Of a DNA stretch of 64,000 nucleotides, positions 54,748 through 64,000 are shown one piece after another. The position numbers and the translations under genes were made by a program. Within the stretch, counting starts at the first letter, position 1. Each line of letters opens with the position of its first letter. This stretch comes from Sulfurisoma sp963709555 (lineage in GTDB: Bacteria > Pseudomonadota > Gammaproteobacteria > Burkholderiales > Rhodocyclaceae): positions 62,001-126,000 of the forward strand of contig CAVPWR010000003.1 in assembly GCA_963709555.1 (NCBI GenBank), read 5' to 3'. The notes beneath the pieces are model-generated. The model searched no databases. It was not told where the DNA came from and saw nothing but the letters and a program-made list of their open reading frames with translations.

Positions 54748-54752
54748 TCGCC

Positions 54753-55612
54753 ATGAGCTGGATCCAGAAACTGCTGCCGCCCAAGATCAAGCGCAGCGAG
54801 GGCACCCGCAAGACCATGCCCGAGGGCCTGTGGTCGAAATGCCCGGCCTGCGAGGCCGTGCTCTACAGCTCGGACCTCGAGAGCAATCTCAACGTTTGCC
54901 CGAAGTGCGGCCACCACCACCGCCTGCGCGCCCGCGCCCGGCTCGACCTGCTCCTCGATCCCGAGGGCCGCTTCGAGATCGGCGCCGAGGTGCTTCCGCT
55001 CGACCCGCTCAAGTTCAAGGACGGCAAGCGCTACGTCGACCGCCTGGCCGCCGCCAATGCGGATACCGACGAGGCCGATGCCCTGATCGTGTTGCAGGGG
55101 GCGATCAAGACGGTGCAGGTCGTCGTCGCCTGCTTCGAGTTCGAATTCATGGGCGGTTCGATGGGCTCGGTGGTGGGCGAGCGCTTCGTCCGCGGCGTCA
55201 AGGCCGCCATCGAGCAGCAACTGCCCTTCGTCTGCATCACCGCCTCGGGCGGCGCCCGCATGCAGGAAGGACTGTTCTCACTGATGCAGATGGCCAAGAC
55301 CACGGCGGCGGCGACCCAGCTGGCGCGGCACGGCCTGCCCTTCATCACCGTGCTCACCGATCCGACCATGGGTGGCGTCTCGGCCTCCTTTGCCTTCGTC
55401 GGCGATGTCGTGATCGCCGAGCCCGGCGCGCTGATCGGCTTCGCCGGCCCGCGCGTGATCGAACAGACCGTGCGCGAGACACTGCCGGAAGGCTTCCAGC
55501 GTTCGGAGTTCCTGATCGAGAAGGGTGCCATCGACATGATCGTCGACCGCCGCGAGATGCGCGACCGTCTCGCTTCTATCATCACCCTGCTGCAGCGCGT
55601 TCCAGCGGTGCA

Positions 55613-55616
<4 letters not shown>
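54753..55616 (+). CDS. accD: Acetyl-CoA carboxylase carboxyltransferase subunit beta
   Basis: Beta half of the carboxyltransferase that makes malonyl-CoA. The 287 residues start MSWIQKLLPPKI and have the zinc ribbon CPACEAVLYSSDLE plus CPKCGHHHR, then EFEFMGGSMGSVVGERFVRG and ITASGGARMQEGLFSLMQMAKT. Placed between trpA and folC as in many proteobacteria. Confidence 0.98.
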
Positions 55617-56869
<1,253 letters not shown>

Positions 56870-56873
56870 GCGA

Positions 56874-57605
56874 ATGGCGAAAATTTCGACTGAAAGCGCA
56901 ATGGAAGACGACGCGCAAAATGAACTCAAGCGTCGCGCCCGCCGTCGCCTCGTCGGCGCGATCGCGCTGGCGCTGGCCGCGGTGATCGTGCTGCCGATGG
57001 TCATGGACCACGAGCCGCGCATTCCGGCGCAGGACATCCAGGTACGCATTCCCAGCCAGGACGGCGACAAGAGCATCGCTTCGCGCATCCTGCCTGGCAA
57101 GGGGCCGACGCCGCTGCCTGCCGCGGTCGACAGCAAGGCCGCCGCACCAGTGCCGACGGTCGCGGAGCCGACTGCGCCGGCCAAAGCGGAAACGGTAGCG
57201 GAAGCGAAGCCCGAGCCCAAATCCGTGACCAGGCCAGAAGCCAAACCCGAGCCAAAGCCGGTGGTTGCGCCCGCGAAGGCGGAAGCCAAGCCGGCAGAGA
57301 CCAAGCCCGCCGAGAAGAAGGCCGAGGCCGAGGGCGCGCGCGCCGCGGCTGCGCTGAGCGGGCAGGGCAGTGGCTCCGAACAATGGGTGGTGCAGCTGGG
57401 CGCCTACAAGGAAGCGGGCAACGTCAAGCTGCTGGTCAAGAAGCTCAAGGAAATGGGCGTGCCGAGCTACACGGAACAGTTCGATTCGCCGCAGGGGCCG
57501 CGCATGCGCGTGCGCGCCGGTCCCTTTGCGACGAAGGATGAGGCGGAAAAGGCGCAGGCGAAAGCGAAGACCATTGGCGTCAGCGGCCCCGTCGCACCGA
57601 AGTGA
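56874..57605 (+). CDS. SPOR domain protein (DedD-like)
   Basis: A 243-residue cell-envelope protein: cytoplasmic N-terminus, one membrane helix (RLVGAIALALAAVIVLPMVM), an Ala/Pro/Lys/Glu linker and a C-terminal SPOR domain (QWVVQLGAYKEAGNVKLLVKKLK ... RMRVRAGPFATKDEAEKA) that binds denuded peptidoglycan at the septum. Position between folC and cvpA matches dedD. Confidence 0.9.
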   Translation: MAKISTESAMEDDAQNELKRRARRRLVGAIALALAAVIVLPMVMDHEPRIPAQDIQVRIPSQDGDKSIASRILPGKGPTPLPAAVDSKAAAPVPTVAEPTAPAKAETVAEAKPEPKSVTRPEAKPEPKPVVAPAKAEAKPAETKPAEKKAEAEGARAAAALSGQGSGSEQWVVQLGAYKEAGNVKLLVKKLKEMGVPSYTEQFDSPQGPRMRVRAGPFATKDEAEKAQAKAKTIGVSGPVAPK

Positions 57606-58093
57606 CGGCGTTCGACTATGCCGTGCTCGGCGTGACGGCCGCGTCGTTGCTGCTGGGCTTGTGGCGCGGGGTGGTGAGCGAGATACTGGCGCTGCTGGCC
57701 TGGGTCGTCGCCTTCATGGTGGGCCGCGCGTTTGCGGCGGATGTGGCGCCGGTGTTCGGCGGCTTGGTGCCGGATGCCACGCTGCGCTATGTGGCCGGTT
57801 TCGCGACGTTGTTCGTCGGGGTGCTGGTGGTGTTTTCGATTGGCAGGCTGGTGCTGCGGCTGTTGTTGAAGGCGGTTGGCCTCGGTTGGGCTGATCGGGC
57901 GCTTGGCGCGGTGTTCGGCATCGGCCGTGGCGTGCTGATCGCGCTGATCGCGGTGCTGCTGGGCGGTCTCACGCCGCTGCCGAAGGAGTCGTGGTGGCGC
58001 GAGGCGACGTTGGCGCCGCCGCTGGAAACGGCGATCATTGCCGCGAAGCCCTGGCTTCCGGCGGACGTAGCAAAACGGATTCGTTACAGATAG
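57602..58093 (+). CDS. cvpA: CvpA family inner-membrane protein
   Basis: A 163-residue protein with four membrane helices, beginning TAFDYAVLGVTAASLLLGLWRGVVSEILALLAW, typical of CvpA (named for colicin V production; linked to envelope stress). GTG 57602 overlaps the SPOR gene by four bases; purF follows 18 bases later, the usual order. Confidence 0.94.
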   Translation: MTAFDYAVLGVTAASLLLGLWRGVVSEILALLAWVVAFMVGRAFAADVAPVFGGLVPDATLRYVAGFATLFVGVLVVFSIGRLVLRLLLKAVGLGWADRALGAVFGIGRGVLIALIAVLLGGLTPLPKESWWREATLAPPLETAIIAAKPWLPADVAKRIRYR

Positions 58094-58111
58094 CGGGACG
58101 GGTGGATCGCG

Positions 58112-59656
58112 ATGTGTGGAATTCTCGGAGTCGTAGCAACGACGCAGGTCAATCAGCTGCTCTATGACGGCCTGCAGGTCCTGCAGCATCGCGGCCAGGA
58201 CGCGGCGGGCATTGCCACGGCCGAAGGCGGGCGCTTTCACATGCACAAGGGGCCGGGCTTCGTCCGCGACGTGTTCCGCACCCGCAACATGCGCAACCTG
58301 ATCGGCCGCTGGGGCATCGCCCACTGCCGCTACCCGACGGCGGGTTCGGCCTACAACGCCGCCGAGGCGCAGCCCTTCTACGTCAACTCGCCCTTCGGCC
58401 TGATGCTGGCGCACAACGGCAACCTCACCAATGCCGAGGAGCTGAAGCGCGACATGTTCCTGCAGGACCTGCGCCACATGAACACCAACTCCGATTCGGA
58501 GGTGCTGCTCAACGTGCTGGCGCACGAACTGCAGGTGGCCTCGACCAAGTACCAGGTCGACGCCGAGACCATCTTCAAGGCGGTGGCCGGCGTGCATCGC
58601 CGGGTCAAGGGCGCCTACGCCGTGGTGGCGATGATCGCCGGCTACGGCCTGCTCGCCTTCCGCGATCCCTGCGGCATCCGCCCGCTGGTGGTGGGACGCA
58701 ACGAGACGGCGGAGGGCATGGAGTATCTCGTCGCATCGGAGAGCGTCGCCATCGACACGCTGGGCTTCAAGTTCCTCCGCGACGTCGAGCCGGGCGAGGC
58801 GGTGCTGATCGACATGCAGGGCAATTTTGTCAGCCGCCAGTGCGCGGAGAAGATCATCCATGCGCCGTGCATGTTCGAGTACGTCTATCTGGCGCGCCCC
58901 GACTCGCTGATCGATGGCGTCTCGGTGTACGAGACGCGGGTCAAGATGGGCGAGTATCTGGCCGACAAGCTCAAGCACACCATGCCGCATCTCGAGATCG
59001 ACGTGGTGATCCCGATCCCCGATTCCTCGCGGCCGGCGGCGATGGAAATGGCGGTGCGCCTGGGCCTGCCCTACCGCGAAGGCTTCGTCAAGAACCGCTA
59101 CATCGGCCGTACCTTCATCATGCCCGGCCAGGCCTCGCGCCGGAAATCGGTGCGGCAGAAGCTCAATGCCATCGTCCAGGAGTTTCGCGGCAAGAACGTG
59201 CTGCTGGTCGACGACTCCATCGTCCGCGGCACCACCAGCCGGGAGATCATCATGATGGCCCGCGAGGCCGGGGCGAAGAAGGTTTATTTCGCCTCCGCTT
59301 CCCCTCCGGTGCGCTTCGCCAACGTCTATGGCATCGACATGCCGACGCGCGCCGAGCTGATCGCCGCCTTCCGTTCCGACGACGAGATCTGCCGCGAGAT
59401 CGGCGCCGATGCACTGATCTACCAGGACCTCGAAGCATTGCGGGAAGCCGTGCGCACGCTCAACCCGGCGCTGACCAAGTTCGATACCTCGTGTTTCGAT
59501 GGCCATTACGTGACCGGCGACGTCAGCGCCGCCTACCTCGACGGCGTCGAGCAGGCGCGCGGCAGGAAGCCCAAGGCCGGCCAGGATGACGGCGGCGGCG
59601 ACGGCGACGGCAGCGACGGCGGCCAGCTCGACCTCAACCTGGTGGCGTCGGAATGA
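58112..59656 (+). CDS. purF: Amidophosphoribosyltransferase
   Basis: First step of purine synthesis: PRPP + glutamine to phosphoribosylamine. The 514 residues start MCGILGVV, so Cys2 is the nucleophile after Met removal and there is no propeptide; HCRYPTAGS and AHNGNLTNAEEL belong to the glutaminase, VLLVDDSIVRGTTSREI is the PRPP loop. The C-terminus has a Gly/Asp-rich tail (DDGGGDGDGSDGG). Overlaps metZ by four bases. Confidence 0.97.
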   Translation: MCGILGVVATTQVNQLLYDGLQVLQHRGQDAAGIATAEGGRFHMHKGPGFVRDVFRTRNMRNLIGRWGIAHCRYPTAGSAYNAAEAQPFYVNSPFGLMLAHNGNLTNAEELKRDMFLQDLRHMNTNSDSEVLLNVLAHELQVASTKYQVDAETIFKAVAGVHRRVKGAYAVVAMIAGYGLLAFRDPCGIRPLVVGRNETAEGMEYLVASESVAIDTLGFKFLRDVEPGEAVLIDMQGNFVSRQCAEKIIHAPCMFEYVYLARPDSLIDGVSVYETRVKMGEYLADKLKHTMPHLEIDVVIPIPDSSRPAAMEMAVRLGLPYREGFVKNRYIGRTFIMPGQASRRKSVRQKLNAIVQEFRGKNVLLVDDSIVRGTTSREIIMMAREAGAKKVYFASASPPVRFANVYGIDMPTRAELIAAFRSDDEICREIGADALIYQDLEALREAVRTLNPALTKFDTSCFDGHYVTGDVSAAYLDGVEQARGRKPKAGQDDGGGDGDGSDGGQLDLNLVASE

Positions 59657-60834
59657 GTGACGCAATGGCCGATAACTACCATCTGGACACCCTGGCCGTG
59701 CGTGCCGGGCAGGAGCGCAGCCAGTTCGGCGAGCATTCCGAGGCGCTCTACCTCACCTCGAGCTTCGTCTTCAAGAGCGCCGCCCATGCGGCGGCCCGTT
59801 TTTCCGGCGCCGAGGAGGGCATGGTCTACGCCCGCTTCACCAACCCCACGGTGGACATGCTGCAGAAGCGCCTGGCCGCTCTCGAGGGTGCCGAGCGCTG
59901 CGTCGCCACCGCCAGCGGCATGGCGGCGATCCTGGCGACGACCATGGCGCTGCTCAAGGCCGGCGACCACATCGTCGCCTCCAACGGCATCTTCGGCGCG
60001 ACCCAGCAGCTATTCAGCGGCAACATCCTCGGCAAGTTCGGCATCGAAACGAGTCTCGTCGCCGCCACCGACCTCGACGCCTACCGCGCGGCGGTCAAGC
60101 CCAATACCAAGCTCTTCTTCATCGAGACCCCGTCGAATCCGCTGACCGAGGTCATCGACATCGCGGCCGTGGCCGAGATCTCCCATGCCGCCGGCGCCGT
60201 GCTGGTGGTCGACAACTGCTTCTGCACGCCGGTGCTGCAGCGTCCGCTGCAACTCGGCGCCGACCTGGTGATCCACTCGGCCACCAAGTATCTCGACGGC
60301 CAGGGCCGCGTGCTCGGCGGCGCCGTCTGCGGACCCAATCCCCTGGTCGAGGAGGTGTTCAAGTTCCTGCGCACCGCCGGGCCGACGCTGTCGCCCTTCA
60401 ATGCCTGGGTCATCCTCAAGGGCCTCGAAACCCTGCGCCTGCGCATGGAGGCGCAGTCGGCCAGTGCCCTCAAGCTGGCGCAATGGCTCGAGGCGCAGCC
60501 GCAGGTGGCCCGCGTCTATTACCCAGGCCTGGCTTCGCACCCGCAGCACGCGCTGGCCATGCGCCAGCAGAAGAGCGGCGGAGCGATCGTGTCATTCGAA
60601 GTGAAGGGGGCGCGTGAAGCGGCCTGGCGCGTGATCGACTCGACCCAACTGTTGTCCATCACCGCCAACCTCGGCGACACCAAGACCACCATCACCCATC
60701 CGGCCTCGACCACCCACGGTCGCATCAGCGCCGAAGCGCGCGCGGCATCGGGCATCACCGAAGGCCTGCTGCGCGTCGCCGTCGGCCTCGAGGATATCGG
60801 CGACATCGAGGCCGATCTGGCGCGAGGGCTGTAG
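59653..60834 (+). CDS. metZ: O-succinylhomoserine sulfhydrylase
   Basis: PLP enzyme of methionine synthesis that takes sulfide directly to homocysteine. The 393 residues have the Schiff-base Lys212 in LVIHSATKYLDGQGRVLGG, YARFTNPTVDMLQKRLAALEG and the C-terminal SVGLEDIGDIEADL-like end (RVAVGLEDIGDIEADLARGL). The purF-metZ order is characteristic of the MetZ subgroup rather than MetB. Confidence 0.94.
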   Translation: MSDAMADNYHLDTLAVRAGQERSQFGEHSEALYLTSSFVFKSAAHAAARFSGAEEGMVYARFTNPTVDMLQKRLAALEGAERCVATASGMAAILATTMALLKAGDHIVASNGIFGATQQLFSGNILGKFGIETSLVAATDLDAYRAAVKPNTKLFFIETPSNPLTEVIDIAAVAEISHAAGAVLVVDNCFCTPVLQRPLQLGADLVIHSATKYLDGQGRVLGGAVCGPNPLVEEVFKFLRTAGPTLSPFNAWVILKGLETLRLRMEAQSASALKLAQWLEAQPQVARVYYPGLASHPQHALAMRQQKSGGAIVSFEVKGAREAAWRVIDSTQLLSITANLGDTKTTITHPASTTHGRISAEARAASGITEGLLRVAVGLEDIGDIEADLARGL

Positions 60835-60856
60835 CGGTCGCGTAGTCGAGTTCGGG

Positions 60857-60964
60857 CCCGAGGGGCGGCCGTCCCGCCCGGCCTCCCGGCGCCGCCAGAA
60901 GGCGCATATCCCCCAAGGGGACTTCCTTCGGGGCATCGGCCGAACAGGACGGCCACCCCTCGGG
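60857..60964. repeat. Large imperfect palindrome after metZ
   Basis: CCCGAGGGGCGGCCGTCC (60857-60874) is matched by its reverse complement at 60947-60964 with one mismatch in 18, enclosing 72 bases that contain a second small hairpin (CCCCAAGGGG). It looks like an intergenic palindromic repeat and may also stop transcription from metZ. Confidence 0.7.
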
Positions 60965-60995
60965 CGACGACCGTTGCAGCGTGCTCTCATTCGAT

Positions 60996-61024
60996 GAAAA
61001 GTCGGCGCTGGCGGGACGCCGGCG
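60996..61024 (+). repeat. Dispersed repeat copy 13 (metZ-61127 gene interval)
   Basis: GAAAAGTCGGCGCTGGCG, GG, ACGCCG; exact core, intergenic. Confidence 0.72.
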
Positions 61025-61126
61025 AATATGCCTTTCGCTGGATCCGAATTTCGGCCATGACAATCTCATGTTTGCCGGGCATAATGCTTCCTGAGTATCC
61101 TGGACCATCTCGCATACGGAGGAAAT

Positions 61127-61972
61127 ATGAGCCTTTTCGGCAAGATCGGGGCGCTGTTCACCACGACGCAAAGCGACGAACGCATCGGTCATGCGGCGAC
61201 GGTCATCGAGAACAACCTGGGGCCGCATCTGCTGGCTACGTCCGAGGACCGGGAAACGCTGCTTCCGAGTGTGACGGCCGCGCTCGACCACTACGACCGC
61301 GTCATCGCCACCATCCCGGGGCCGATCCACCTGTCCGCCGCCCGCCATGCTCTGGATCCGGGCCTGTGCGCCCTGTTCCCGTCGGCCGAGGATGTCGGCC
61401 GCACCCTAGGCACCAGTATTTCGGTGCGCAACGGCATCAAGTGGTTCGCCGACAATGGCCAGGACACCGTCTATGCCCTGCTCGGCCTGCGCCAGACGGC
61501 GGCCGAGGGCGGTAGCGGCGACGCCCGCCCGGCCGACCACACCATCCGCAGCCTCGGCGTACATGCTCCCGACGTTCGCACCGCGCTGCGCGAGGCAGCG
61601 TTCTCGGCACTCATCAAGAGCTTCACGGCCGACCTTTATGAAAAGCTGCACGCGTGGCGGGCGCAGCAGTCGGCGGACGGATTAGAGCCGATCGATCCGA
61701 ATCTGGTCCAACTCGGCCAGCGTGCCTCGGTCGCCCCCGCGTTGCGCGCCCTGGCCGAATGGCTGAGTGCCCCCGAGCGGCAGCTGACACTGGAGGCCGC
61801 CAACCCTGCGCTGCTGGTGCCGGCCGCCGCCGGCGAGGCGGCCTACCCGTTGCCCCGCCTCGTCACCTCCGACCGGCGCAAGTGGCTCGTCTGCCTCGTG
61901 ACCCTCCCGACGCAGGAGGCGATCGAAGCGATCGAGCGGGAGGCGCGAGGAACCCGCTACATCCAGATCTAG
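61127..61972 (+). CDS. Protein of unknown function, 281 residues
   Basis: I do not recognise this protein. It has a clear Shine-Dalgarno (GGAGG) six bases before the ATG and normal codon use. The sequence is mixed alpha/beta with no signal peptide, membrane segment or cysteine cluster: MSLFGKIGALFTTTQSDERI at the start, EDRETLLPSVTAALDHYDRVI, RNGIKWFADNGQDTVYALLGLR in the middle and a beta-rich end with RLVTSDRRKWLVCLVTLPTQ. It stands alone, 292 bases after metZ and before DNA with repeat debris. Confidence 0.7.
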   Translation: MSLFGKIGALFTTTQSDERIGHAATVIENNLGPHLLATSEDRETLLPSVTAALDHYDRVIATIPGPIHLSAARHALDPGLCALFPSAEDVGRTLGTSISVRNGIKWFADNGQDTVYALLGLRQTAAEGGSGDARPADHTIRSLGVHAPDVRTALREAAFSALIKSFTADLYEKLHAWRAQQSADGLEPIDPNLVQLGQRASVAPALRALAEWLSAPERQLTLEAANPALLVPAAAGEAAYPLPRLVTSDRRKWLVCLVTLPTQEAIEAIEREARGTRYIQI

Positions 61973-62008
61973 GAAGCAAGGCGCGCGCAACGACTCTTCA
62001 GGTGGCGC

Positions 62009-62036
62009 GAACCAAATGGGTCGAACCAAATGGGTC
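62009..62036. repeat. Direct repeat GAACCAAATGGGTC x2
   Basis: Two exact, adjacent 14-base copies (62009-62022 and 62023-62036), just upstream of the PIN gene. Similar sequences flank transposase-associated repeats in related bacteria, which I recall only in general terms. Confidence 0.75.
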
Positions 62037-62229
62037 AGCTTCGCATTTCTCCTGAATCGACCTTGTTGCGCCGCCCATGAATCCAGTTTGCCGGCCGATT
62101 AACTTTTCCGGGGATGCGTTTAGCCAGCTGTTATTGGAAATGCGGGCTTGCGGCCGGGGAACCATGGGGTTGCCTGTTATTGACGGTCAAGCGCCTGCTG
62201 GCCGAGCGCAAGGCGGATCGGGCGCGCGA

Positions 62230-62640
62230 GTGAAGCGCTGGTTGCTCGATACCTCGGTGCTGCTCGCGCTGCGTGACGACGAGGCCGGGGCGGATCGGGT
62301 GGCGACGCTGCTTCAGCAGGCCCAGGCCAGGCGCGCCATTTGCTACGGCTGTTTCATGTCCCTGATGGAAGTCTATTATCGTGTCTGGAAGGACGAGGGC
62401 GAGGCGGCCGGGCGGCTCGCCTACGAGCAGTGCCGTTCCTTGCCCATGGAGTGGATACACGAATCCGCCGACCTGCTGGAAGCGGCGGCCGAGATCAAGG
62501 CAAGCCATCCGCTGTCGCTGGCCGACGCATGGATTGCCGCCGCGGCGCGCCTTGCCGGGGCGAAGCTGGTTCACAAGGATCCAGCGTTTGCGGCTCTCAA
62601 GATTCCGCAGGGCGTGCTGCCGCTGAATTTAGGCGATCAG
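62230..62640 (+). CDS. PIN domain protein, VapC-like toxin with abnormal 3' end
   Basis: From GTG 62230 the protein reads VKRWLLDTSVLLALRDDEAG with the first PIN Asp, SLMEVYYRVW with the Glu and HPLSLADAWIAAAARLAGAKLVHKDPAFAAL with the other acids, so the RNase fold is complete at about 130 residues. It should stop near 62640 but the frame stays open to 63435, antisense through the hydrolase gene, so the stop has been lost or a frameshift has occurred. A 16-codon run before it (LLTVKRLLAERKADRARE, stop at 62233 overlapping the GTG) looks like an antitoxin tail, but no antitoxin N-terminus is readable. I give only the PIN part. Confidence 0.65.
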
Positions 62641-62682
62641 CGCGCCAGCTTGCTGGTCAGGCGGTGTTTCGGGTTTTCGCCG

Positions 62683-63472
62683 CTACGGGCAGCGGCTGTC
62701 CTTGCCCAGCTTCATCCACTTCGTCAGCCAGTCCTTGACGCGCTGCCGGGCGTGGCGGGTGGCCACCTTTTCCTCGGGCGTCTGGTCGGGGCGGAAGTCG
62801 AAGGCGCGCCGCGCCAGCGGGTAGCCCTGCAGTTCGACCGGGACGCCGCGTTCCCACAGGGCGTAGAAGGCGCGGCCGGTGCTCATGCGGCGCAGCTCGA
62901 AGTCCTGCTCGCCGATGAGGAACAGCGTCGGCGTGGTGATCTGCATGACCTCGGGGGCGACGCGGAACAGCTGGTCGGGCTCGGGGGCGTTGGGGTTCTG
63001 CATGTGGCCGTAGTAGCTGGCGATGGCGGCGATGTCCTTGCCGCGCTTCGCCGCCAGGCGGATGGCGTAGTAGGGGCCGCGCGACTGGCCGACGATGCCG
63101 GCGGGCATTTTGCAGGCACTGGGGTGCTTGAGCAGGAAATCCAGCGCCGCCTCGACGTCGCCCTCGGTCGCCGGGTCGTGCTCCGAGGGCCAGCGCTCGA
63201 TCATGCGCCCGGCCTGCCAGTCCGGCATCACGACGAGGAAGCCCTGGTCGGCGAGCTCCGCGATGTGCTTCTGCTCGTTCTCGTCCACGCCGCGCTTGGC
63301 GTGGATGAACAGCACCGGCGGAAACGGCCCCTTGCCGGCCGGGACGGCGATGGACAGCGGGATGTCGACATCGCCCGCCTTGATGGTCGTCTGCTCGATG
63401 GTGGCGGCGTTCGCGGTGATGGAGCCGAGGGCTGAACAACAGGACGGGGAGAGCGCGTTTCATGGTGTTCAT
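62683..63472 (-). CDS. Exported alpha/beta hydrolase, dienelactone hydrolase family (one frameshift as sequenced)
   Basis: About 262 residues. From ATG 63472 the protein reads a signal peptide (MNTMKRALPVLLFS), then the frame changes at a CCC run near 63430 to read LGSITANAATIEQTTIKAG and VLFIHAKRGVDENEQKHIAEL. GIVGQSRGPYYAIRLA holds a Ser nucleophile in GxSxG and LFLIGEQDFELRR the acid. The ATG overlaps the stop of the upstream TlpA-like gene (ATGA), so the two are coupled. Substrate unknown. Confidence 0.8.
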
Positions 63473-63984
63473 AGCAGGGGCTTGAGCGCAGCTTCGAGCT
63501 GCTCGTTGGAAATGGCGCCGACGTGGCGCAGCGCGAGGGTACCGTCGCGGCCGATCAGAAAGAAGCGCGGCGGTGCGCGCGTGGGGCCGAAGATCTCCGA
63601 ATGGTGCGGCGAGCGCATCGCCACGGGGAAGATGTAGCGGTGGTCCTGCCAGAACTCATCCACCTCGATCCGCTCGGCGTCGATCGACAGCGCCAGCAGT
63701 TCGAAGCCGGCGGCCTTGTGTTTCTGGTAGAGCTTCTGCAGTTCCGGCAGTTCCTTGCGGCAGGTCGGGCACCAGGTCGCCCAGAACACCACGAGCAGCG
63801 GGCGGCCGGAGAGCGACTTGCCGGTCAGGGTGCGGCCGTCGAGCAGAACGGTGTCGAAGGCGGGGAGCTTGTCGCCGACGGCGGGCTGGGCCGCGGCGAC
63901 CGGCTGCGCAGCGGGCGTTCCGGCAAGGGCGAATAGCAGCAGGGGCAGCAGTAGGTGGAGCGGGCGAAACAGTTGGGGGAACAT
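63469..63984 (-). CDS. TlpA/ResA-like periplasmic thioredoxin
   Basis: A 171-residue exported protein: signal peptide (LHLLLPLLLFALAGTPAAQ), then a thioredoxin fold with LLVVFWATWCPTCRKELPELQ (active site WCPTC) and the cis-Pro region GPTRAPPRFFLIGRDG. Probably reduces disulfides in the periplasm. It is translationally coupled to the alpha/beta hydrolase downstream, whose function may relate. Confidence 0.92.
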   Translation of the reverse strand: MFPQLFRPLHLLLPLLLFALAGTPAAQPVAAAQPAVGDKLPAFDTVLLDGRTLTGKSLSGRPLLVVFWATWCPTCRKELPELQKLYQKHKAAGFELLALSIDAERIEVDEFWQDHRYIFPVAMRSPHHSEIFGPTRAPPRFFLIGRDGTLALRHVGAISNEQLEAALKPLL

Positions 63985-64000
63985 CGGCGATCTCCTCCCG

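Noticed and set aside
57150..57172. Possible further dispersed-repeat copy in the SPOR gene
   Set aside because: Only part of the core matches and it lies in a Pro/Ala linker where similar codons are expected.

Overview
This 64 kb, GC-rich window looks like the chromosome of a betaproteobacterium, probably of the Rhodocyclales or a close relative. That inference rests on gene order typical of the class (trpF-trpB-trpA-accD-folC-SPOR-cvpA-purF-metZ; leuC-entericidin-leuD-leuB-asd-fimV-truA; trxA-rho-rpmE; argD-argF-argG) and on a pyrophosphate-based energy pair. Almost everything is core housekeeping. I found no tRNA, rRNA, CRISPR, prophage or complete insertion sequence.

Layout. 1-5 kb: 3'-truncated xseA, a Sel1-repeat protein and a J-domain protein. 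5-8.8 kb: exbB-exbD-lpxK-Trm112-kdsB-adk, an envelope block. 8.8-12.3 kb: PPi-dependent phosphofructokinase followed by a H+-translocating pyrophosphatase. 12.4-15.6 kb: murJ, rpsT, a small unknown gene and an orphan ParA. 15.6-20.6 kb: arginine biosynthesis (argD, argF, argG) with a cytochrome and small conserved genes (DUF2788, ppnP, yajQ). 20.6-21.7 kb: a higBA toxin-antitoxin cassette between 50 bp inverted repeats, the clearest accessory DNA here. 21.7-29.8 kb: amidotransferase, Nudix, CobD/CbiB-like, thiolase, glycosyltransferase, rsgA, phhB, cytochrome, M48 protease and orn. 29.8-36.6 kb: GT-C glycosyltransferase, rpmE, rho, trxA, ferredoxin, CBS protein and acyl-CoA ligase. 36.6-40.4 kb: a substrate-binding protein coupled to a GGDEF/EAL enzyme. 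40.5-61 kb: aroC, MFS, the leucine block, fimV, truA, and the tryptophan-to-metZ block. 61-64 kb: an unknown protein, a PIN toxin with a damaged 3' end, an alpha/beta hydrolase and a TlpA-like thioredoxin.

Two things stand out that the gene list does not explain. First, a short dispersed repeat (GAAAAGTCGGCGCTGGCG, two variable bases, ACGGCG) occurs about 13 times, roughly every 5 kb, in both orientations, between genes and inside reading frames; I do not recognise it as a named family. Second, the higBA cassette has near-perfect 50 bp inverted repeats and a promoter/operator arranged to give a leaderless toxin message.

Ten otherwise normal genes (lpxK, argG, rsgA, the M48 protease, the GT-C enzyme, the acyl-CoA ligase, the substrate-binding protein, aroC, leuC and the alpha/beta hydrolase) carry single-base frame changes. 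Several are in essential genes and some sit at short C runs, so sequencing or assembly error is more likely than gene decay. For these I give the span of the whole gene. No multi-gene novel defence or biosynthetic system is visible.
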